This document shows positions 60,078 through 64,000 of a stretch of 64,000 bases of DNA, one piece after another. Every line of letters begins with the position of its first letter. Position 1 is the first letter of the stretch. The notes beneath the pieces were generated by a model. That model was not told where the DNA came from. It was given only the letters and a program-made list of their open reading frames with translations, and made no database searches. Made by a program: the position numbers and the translations under genes. The stretch lies in the NCBI RefSeq assembly GCF_003931915.1, contig NZ_RSAA01000011.1, positions 62,001-126,000 of the forward strand. Reading direction: 5' to 3'. The stretch comes from Saccharopolyspora rhizosphaerae (lineage in GTDB: Bacteria; Actinomycetota; Actinomycetes; Mycobacteriales; Pseudonocardiaceae).

Positions 60078-61517
60078 ATGAGCACACCAGCGCAGATCGG
60101 TGTCACCGGGCTGGCGGTCATGGGCCGCAACCTGGCGCGCAACTTCGCGCGCAACGGGTACGCGGTCGCGCTGCACAACCGCACCCCGGCGCGCACCAGG
60201 GAACTCGTCGAGGAGTTCGGGCACGAGGGCACCTTCGCGCCCACCGAGTCCGCGGAGGACTTCGTCGCCGCGCTGGAGAGGCCGCGCCGGCTGGTCATCA
60301 TGGTGAAGGCCGGTGATCCCACCGACGCCGTGATCCGCGAGTTCGCGCCGCTGCTGGAGCAGGGCGACGTGATCATCGACGGGGGCAACGCGCACTTCGC
60401 CGACACCCGTCGGCGTGAGCGGGAGCTGCGCGAGCAGGGCATCCACTTCGTCGGCACCGGCATCTCCGGCGGCGAGGAAGGCGCGCTGCACGGGCCCAGC
60501 ATCATGCCGGGCGGCTCGGCGGAGTCCTACGAGTCGCTCGGCCCGATGCTGGAGAGCATTGCCGCGAAGGCCGCGGACGGCGCGCCCTGCGTCACCCACG
60601 TCGGCCCGGACGGCGCAGGCCACTTCGTGAAGATGGTGCACAACGGCATCGAGTACGCCGACATGCAGCTCATCGGCGAGGCCTACCAGCTGCTGCGCGA
60701 CGTCGGCGGCTACCCGCCCGACGAGATCGCCGGGATCTTCCGGGCCTGGAACACCGGGCGGTTGGACTCGTACCTGATCGAGATCACCGCCGAGGTGCTG
60801 TCCCACGTGGACTCGGCGACCGGGCGACCGTTCGTCGACGTGGTGGCCGACCAGGCCGAGCAGAAGGGCACCGGGCGCTGGACGGTGCAGCTGGCGCTGG
60901 AGCTCGGCGTGCCGGTCTCGGGCATCGCCGAAGCGGTGTTCACCCGCTCGCTGTCCGGCCACACCGCCCTGCGCCGAGCCTCCCAGGACCTCGACGGGCC
61001 GAAGCCGCAAGCGCTCGGTCCGGGCGAGGCGGCGACCTTCGCCGACCGGGTCGAGCAGGCCTTGTACGCGTCGAAGATCGTGTCCTACACGCAGGGGTTC
61101 CACGAGATCGCCGCGGGCAGCGCCGAGTACGACTGGAACGTCGACCTCGGTGCGGTCGCCGCGATCTGGCGCGGCGGCTGCATCATCCGCGCGGCGTTCC
61201 TGGACCGCATCCGCGCCGCCTACGACGCGCAGCCTGACCTGCCGAGCCTGCTCGCCGACGACGAGTTCGCCGCGGAGATCGCCGAGGCGCAGGACGACTG
61301 GCGCGCGGTGCTCGTCACCGCCACCGAACAAGGCGTTCCCACACCGGGTTTCGCCGCCGCCCTGGCCTACTACGACGCGCTGCGCGCCGAACGCCTCCCG
61401 GCCGCGCTCACCCAAGGCCAACGCGACTACTTCGGCGCCCACACCTACCACCGCACCGACGCGGAAGGCACCTTCCACACCCTCTGGGCCGGCGACCGCA
61501 CAGAAGTACAGTCGTGA
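60078..61517 (+). CDS. gnd: 6-phosphogluconate dehydrogenase, decarboxylating (NADP+)
   Basis: A 479-residue long-form enzyme, making ribulose 5-phosphate, CO2 and NADPH. Blocks are IGVTGLAVMGRNLARNFARN (Rossmann), VIIDGGNAHFADTRRRE, FVGTGISGGEEGALHGPSIM (the signature) and HFVKMVHNGIEYADMQLIGE with the catalytic Lys and Asn. SLSGHTALRRASQ-like RSLSGHTALRRASQDLDGPK and WNVDLGAVAAIWRGGCIIRA are C-terminal. In the same direction as the YbdK-like and diiron genes, it would supply NADPH under stress. It may instead be an ordinary neighbour. Confidence 0.95.
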   Translation: MSTPAQIGVTGLAVMGRNLARNFARNGYAVALHNRTPARTRELVEEFGHEGTFAPTESAEDFVAALERPRRLVIMVKAGDPTDAVIREFAPLLEQGDVIIDGGNAHFADTRRRERELREQGIHFVGTGISGGEEGALHGPSIMPGGSAESYESLGPMLESIAAKAADGAPCVTHVGPDGAGHFVKMVHNGIEYADMQLIGEAYQLLRDVGGYPPDEIAGIFRAWNTGRLDSYLIEITAEVLSHVDSATGRPFVDVVADQAEQKGTGRWTVQLALELGVPVSGIAEAVFTRSLSGHTALRRASQDLDGPKPQALGPGEAATFADRVEQALYASKIVSYTQGFHEIAAGSAEYDWNVDLGAVAAIWRGGCIIRAAFLDRIRAAYDAQPDLPSLLADDEFAAEIAEAQDDWRAVLVTATEQGVPTPGFAAALAYYDALRAERLPAALTQGQRDYFGAHTYHRTDAEGTFHTLWAGDRTEVQS

Positions 61518-61900
61518 GTCGTGCCGGACCTGCGGTCCAAAACGGTGCAGGCGGAAGGACACGACCGGCATCACGCCCCCCCCCCCGCGCACCACCCGGT
61601 GCACATCCCCTGCCCGACGACCCTCCGCACTCACCGCGACGTCACCCCGGGCGTGAGGCACCTGCGTGGCGTTGAGCCGGGTCTGCGAGGTCGGCGGCGC
61701 GTGCTTGGGCGCCGTGAATGGTTGGCCCTGCTGCGGCTCCGCCGACGGAGCGGTCCGACCGGTCGGCGTGGCCGGGCCGGGCTGCGCGGAGCCAGGTGAC
61801 GTTCACCCTTCGCGCGAAGTTCGACGGCGCTTGGGCGCGCGGAGTTCGGGAGATCAGGGCCGCCACGCGCGATCCCGTTCCCAGACCGGAGGCTGAGGTC
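61518..61900. other. intergenic DNA with a C11 run and a repeat copy
   Basis: No gene is seen. An uninterrupted run of 11 C lies at 61576-61586. CTTC-GCGC-GAAG at 61808-61819 sits in a copy of the dispersed palindrome (TTCACCCTTCGCGCGAAGTT...). The two flanking genes converge, so the palindromic copy may double as a terminator. Confidence 0.5.
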
Positions 61901-63094
61901 TCAGGCCGCGTCTGCCTGGTCGGAGGGTCGTGCGGCCGGGACCGCCAGGGCCGAGGGGATGAGCAGGACAGCCACGAGCAGCAAGGCGTGGAGGGTGCCG
62001 ACGTGGTCGGCGAGGTAGCCCAGCAGCGGCGGTCCCGCGAGGAAGGCCGTGTAGCCGATCGTGGAGACGACGCTGACGCGGGCCGCAGCGCGGGCGGGGT
62101 CGTCAGCGGCAGCGCTCATGCCGACCGGGAAGCCCAGGGACGCGCCGAGCCCCCAGATCGCCGCGCCGAGGAACACCAGCGGCAGCCAGCCACCGAAGAC
62201 CACCAGCAGGACGCCGACACCGGCCGTGACCATCGTCGCCCAGAGCACCTGGGTGCGGCCGAAGCGGTCGAGGAGCACCGTGCCGACCACGCGGCCGGCG
62301 GTCATCGCGCTGAGGAACACCGCGAACCCGACCGCGCCGAGCCACGGCGGGATCGCGTAGCCGTCGACCAAGGCCACCGCCAGCCAGTCGTTGGCCGTGC
62401 CTTCGGTGAGCGCCATCGCCAGGACCATCAGACCCACCAGCAGGGTCCGGGGTTCTGCCCAGGCGCGCAGGACCCCGCCACCGGCCGACGCCTGCTCCTC
62501 GCGCTCCTGCGCGGGCAGCAGCGACGGGGCGGCCAGAGCCGGACCGGCACCCACCACGATCGCCGCCACGACCAGGTGCACCGCGACCGGGACGCCCAAG
62601 CCCGCGCATGCCGCGCCGACACCGGCTCCGATGACCGTGCCGAAGCTGAACCCGGCGTGGAAACGCGGCATGATCGTGCGTCCGATCTCACGCTCGACCG
62701 CGGCACCGTCGATGTTCATCGACACGTCCCACAAGCCCGTGCCCAGACCGAACGCGAACAACCCCGCCGCGGTCAGCGGCACGCTGGCAACCACCCCGGA
62801 ACCGGCCGCGCAGATCCCGAGCCCGACGGCCGTGACCGCAGCACCGCCGACGATCACCGCCCGAGCTCCGAACCGGTGCACCACCGACCCGGACAGCGGC
62901 AGCGCGAGCAAGGAGCCGACCGAGATCGCCAGCAGCATCCTGCCCAGCTCACCCGGGGTCACCGACAGCGCGTCGCGCACTTCCGGGATCCGCGACATCC
63001 AACTGGCCATCGCGAACCCGTTGAGCGCGAACACCACGGCGACAGCGTTGCGCGCACGCAGCACGCTGGCACCAGCGCGCGTTTCGACCGCCAC
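61901..63094 (-). CDS. MFS transporter
   Basis: A 397-residue major facilitator with twelve predicted helices. The first helix starts VFALNGFAMASWMSRIPEVR, and VSMNIDGAAVEREIGRTIMP followed by HAGFSFGTVIGA is typical of the YbjJ-like/inner-membrane MFS group, with a central loop near residue 200 (LLPAQEREEQASAGGG) joining two six-helix halves. Substrate unknown; export is more likely than uptake in this group. GTG at 63094 has GGGGG upstream. No regulator is adjacent; the nearest is the CGNR gene beyond the repeat region. Confidence 0.85.
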   Translation of the reverse strand: MAVETRAGASVLRARNAVAVVFALNGFAMASWMSRIPEVRDALSVTPGELGRMLLAISVGSLLALPLSGSVVHRFGARAVIVGGAAVTAVGLGICAAGSGVVASVPLTAAGLFAFGLGTGLWDVSMNIDGAAVEREIGRTIMPRFHAGFSFGTVIGAGVGAACAGLGVPVAVHLVVAAIVVGAGPALAAPSLLPAQEREEQASAGGGVLRAWAEPRTLLVGLMVLAMALTEGTANDWLAVALVDGYAIPPWLGAVGFAVFLSAMTAGRVVGTVLLDRFGRTQVLWATMVTAGVGVLLVVFGGWLPLVFLGAAIWGLGASLGFPVGMSAAADDPARAAARVSVVSTIGYTAFLAGPPLLGYLADHVGTLHALLLVAVLLIPSALAVPAARPSDQADAA

Positions 63095-63250
63095 AGAACC
63101 CCCAGCACCGATCCAGACCGCGCACAGTCTGAGACCCCGAACTCACCGCGGTCAAACCACGAGGCCGTGGTGAGGGCCGTGCTTGGTGGTGCCGACGGCA
63201 GAACTTGAGCGGCCCCGCAAGACCCCGTGCGCAGATGCTCGAGCATGTCG

Positions 63251-63338
63251 GTCGAGACGCGGCATCCCCTCGGAACGCGGCGTCTCGTCGAGACGCGGCA
63301 TCCCCTCGGAACGCGGCGTCTCGTCGAGACGCGGCATC
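63251..63338. repeat. 36-bp tandem repeat, two full units plus a partial
   Basis: Units run 63251-63286, 63287-63322 and 63323-63338 (first 16 bases). The first two are identical. Each begins GTCGAGACGCGGCATCCCCT and ends GGCGTCTC, so GAGACGC and GCGTCTC form an inverted pair inside the unit, and GTCTC-GTC-GAGAC palindromes arise at unit joins. This is minisatellite-like rather than a CRISPR array, as the copies abut with no spacer. Confidence 0.75.
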
Positions 63339-63397
63339 ACGGCGCCCTCGCCCTGAAGCCGCCCGGAGCCTGAGGCGGCGTCGGATGGGTCCCACCG

Positions 63398-63420
63398 TCG
63401 AACTTCCCGCGAACTTCGAG
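63398..63420. repeat. variant of the dispersed palindrome
   Basis: TCGAACTTC-CCGC-GAACTTCGAG: the same left arm and loop as the copy at 63474, but the right arm is a direct rather than an inverted match. Confidence 0.5.
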
Positions 63421-63473
63421 TCCCGAAGTTCCACTTCACATTTCTCGCGGTTTTCGAGCCCTCAAGTTCCCCG

Positions 63474-63495
63474 TCGAACTTCCCGCGAAGTTCGA
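63474..63495. repeat. perfect dispersed palindrome TCGAACTTC-CCGC-GAAGTTCGA
   Basis: Nine-base arms match perfectly around a four-base loop. This is the best copy of the family found in the window and defines its consensus. Confidence 0.7.
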
Positions 63496-63764
63496 TGGCA
63501 CCCGCACGTACAGGGCCTCGAAGAGCAGTGACCGTGTGGATCTTCGAGCGGGGGTTCTTGCTGATGAGACCCCCATGAGGGTACCCCCGGTAACCCCTCC
63601 CCCCGGGCCGACGACACCTTCGCCGGGTTCTTGGTTGGCGCCGCTCCTGGAGGACGCGGGCCGTTTGCCGGGCTCAGCCCCCTGTGTCCGGACGACCTTG
63701 CTGCCCAGGCCGGGGCGGAGCGGGTGGGGCCTGTTTCCGAGCTCAGCTCTGCCGCCCGGCCGGG

Positions 63765-64000
63765 TCAGCCGAGGGTCGGGCTCGCGCTGGACTGCTTCTT
63801 GCGTTGGTTGGCGTGGTAGCGGGCCTTCTTCTGCCGGTTGCCGCAGGTGTTCATGTCGCACCACTTGCGGGTGCGGCTCTGGCTGGTGTCGAAGAAGGCG
63901 GCCCGGCAGGTCGGCGAGGCGCACAGGGCCAGCCGCCCGTCCCGCTCCCCCGCGATGATGCTGATCGCGTCGGCGGCGATCACGCGCAGGGCGTCCTCCA
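63765..64000 (-). CDS. CGNR zinc-finger (ABATE-domain) regulator, C-terminal part
   Basis: The last 77 codons of a gene that starts beyond the window. The CGNR zinc finger is present: LALCASPTCRAAFFDTSQSR with C-x4-C, followed by KWCDMNTCGNRQKKARYHAN with C-x3-C-G-N-R. It is normally the C-terminal DNA-binding part of ABATE-type actinobacterial transcriptional regulators. Stop at 63765-63767. The N-terminal ABATE domain is not in view. The reading EDALRVIAADAISIIAGERD fits the end of that domain. Confidence 0.85.
   Translation of the reverse strand, partial: EDALRVIAADAISIIAGERDGRLALCASPTCRAAFFDTSQSRTRKWCDMNTCGNRQKKARYHANQRKKQSSASPTLG

Larger units (their letters stand above)
63095..63764. 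other. gene-free, repeat-rich interval
   Basis: The 670 bases between the MFS start and the CGNR gene contain the 36-bp tandem repeat (63251-63338) and two copies of the dispersed palindrome (63398-63420 and 63474-63495). No frame is convincing: the minus-strand peptide frame over the tandem repeat (MPRLDETPRSEG repeated) has no ribosome binding site. Promoters of the MFS gene should be near 63110. Confidence 0.5.

Noticed and set aside
63251-63338. 36-bp repeat as a CRISPR array
   Set aside because: Units are directly adjacent with no spacers and no cas gene is near.
63571-63600. CCCCC/GGGTACCCC run before the CGNR gene as a second CsoR operator
   Set aside because: It lacks the ATACCCC-n-GGGGTAT symmetry seen at 1460 and no start codon follows in a sensible position.

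Overview
The window is 64 kb of very GC-rich DNA. Genes are packed with GTGA/ATGA stop-start overlaps, GTG starts are common and GC is high at third codon positions. The gene set (BioQ-type biotin control, WYL and DUF8129 proteins, RipA-like NlpC/P60, a DasR-type operator, acyl-CoA carboxylase operon) points to a filamentous actinobacterium. A Pseudonocardiaceae/Saccharopolyspora-like genome is my inference; no rRNA or tRNA gene is present to prove it.

Layout. 0-3 kb: the end of a YchJ-like gene, a GNAT acetyltransferase, a DUF4396 membrane protein behind a CsoR-like operator, a short leader ORF with an almost full-length anti-16S Shine-Dalgarno sequence, and an HpcH/HpaI aldolase. 3-8 kb: accessory or decaying DNA with an intact Ltp-repeat membrane protein, a frameshifted paralogue, a second broken gene, a lipoprotein, and a translationally coupled three-ORF cassette. 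8.5-12 kb: a P450, an amidohydrolase and a secreted protein. 12.2-21.3 kb: a seven-gene acyl-CoA/terpenoid-type catabolic operon (TIGR03084-AtuA-ACAD-carboxylase beta-biotin carboxylase alpha-ACAD-TetR) behind a palindromic operator. 21.3-25.4 kb: cell-wall enzymes (L,D-transpeptidase, NlpC/P60) and two tandem GH18-like secreted proteins with a DasR-type site over their promoter. 25.4-28.6 kb: an FMO plus serine-hydrolase operon with a divergent TetR. 29-38 kb: a helical protein, a winged-helix protein, DinB/WYL divergent pair sharing a palindrome, a NarL-type two-component system, an acyltransferase, a luciferase-like oxidoreductase and a MatC-like carrier. 38-42 kb: an APH-like kinase, a DHFR/RibD-like protein and a mycothiol-dependent-isomerase-fold protein. 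42-46.2 kb: bioQ/bioBAFD. 46.2-49 kb: a gene-poor stretch with a decayed bioD fragment, then a second P450 and a 55-residue protein. 49-54.6 kb: a 5-oxoproline (pxpABC/kip-type) operon with GntR regulator. 54.7-61.5 kb: a probable stress/redox cluster (DUF8129, CsbD, FAD-Rieske, CDGSH, MTQ2-like methyltransferase, YbdK ligase, haem-oxygenase-like diiron enzyme, 6-phosphogluconate dehydrogenase). 61.5-64 kb: an MFS exporter, repeat-rich DNA and the end of a CGNR zinc-finger regulator.

The most rewarding parts are the stress/redox cluster with a SigB/SigF-type promoter, the pxp operon whose NRAMP-fold transporter lacks both metal-binding motifs, the promoter-overlapping DasR-type site, the twin BioQ boxes, a family of dispersed palindromic repeats confined to intergenic DNA, and the leader ORF at 1.6 kb. 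All family assignments come from reading the sequence; no database search was run.
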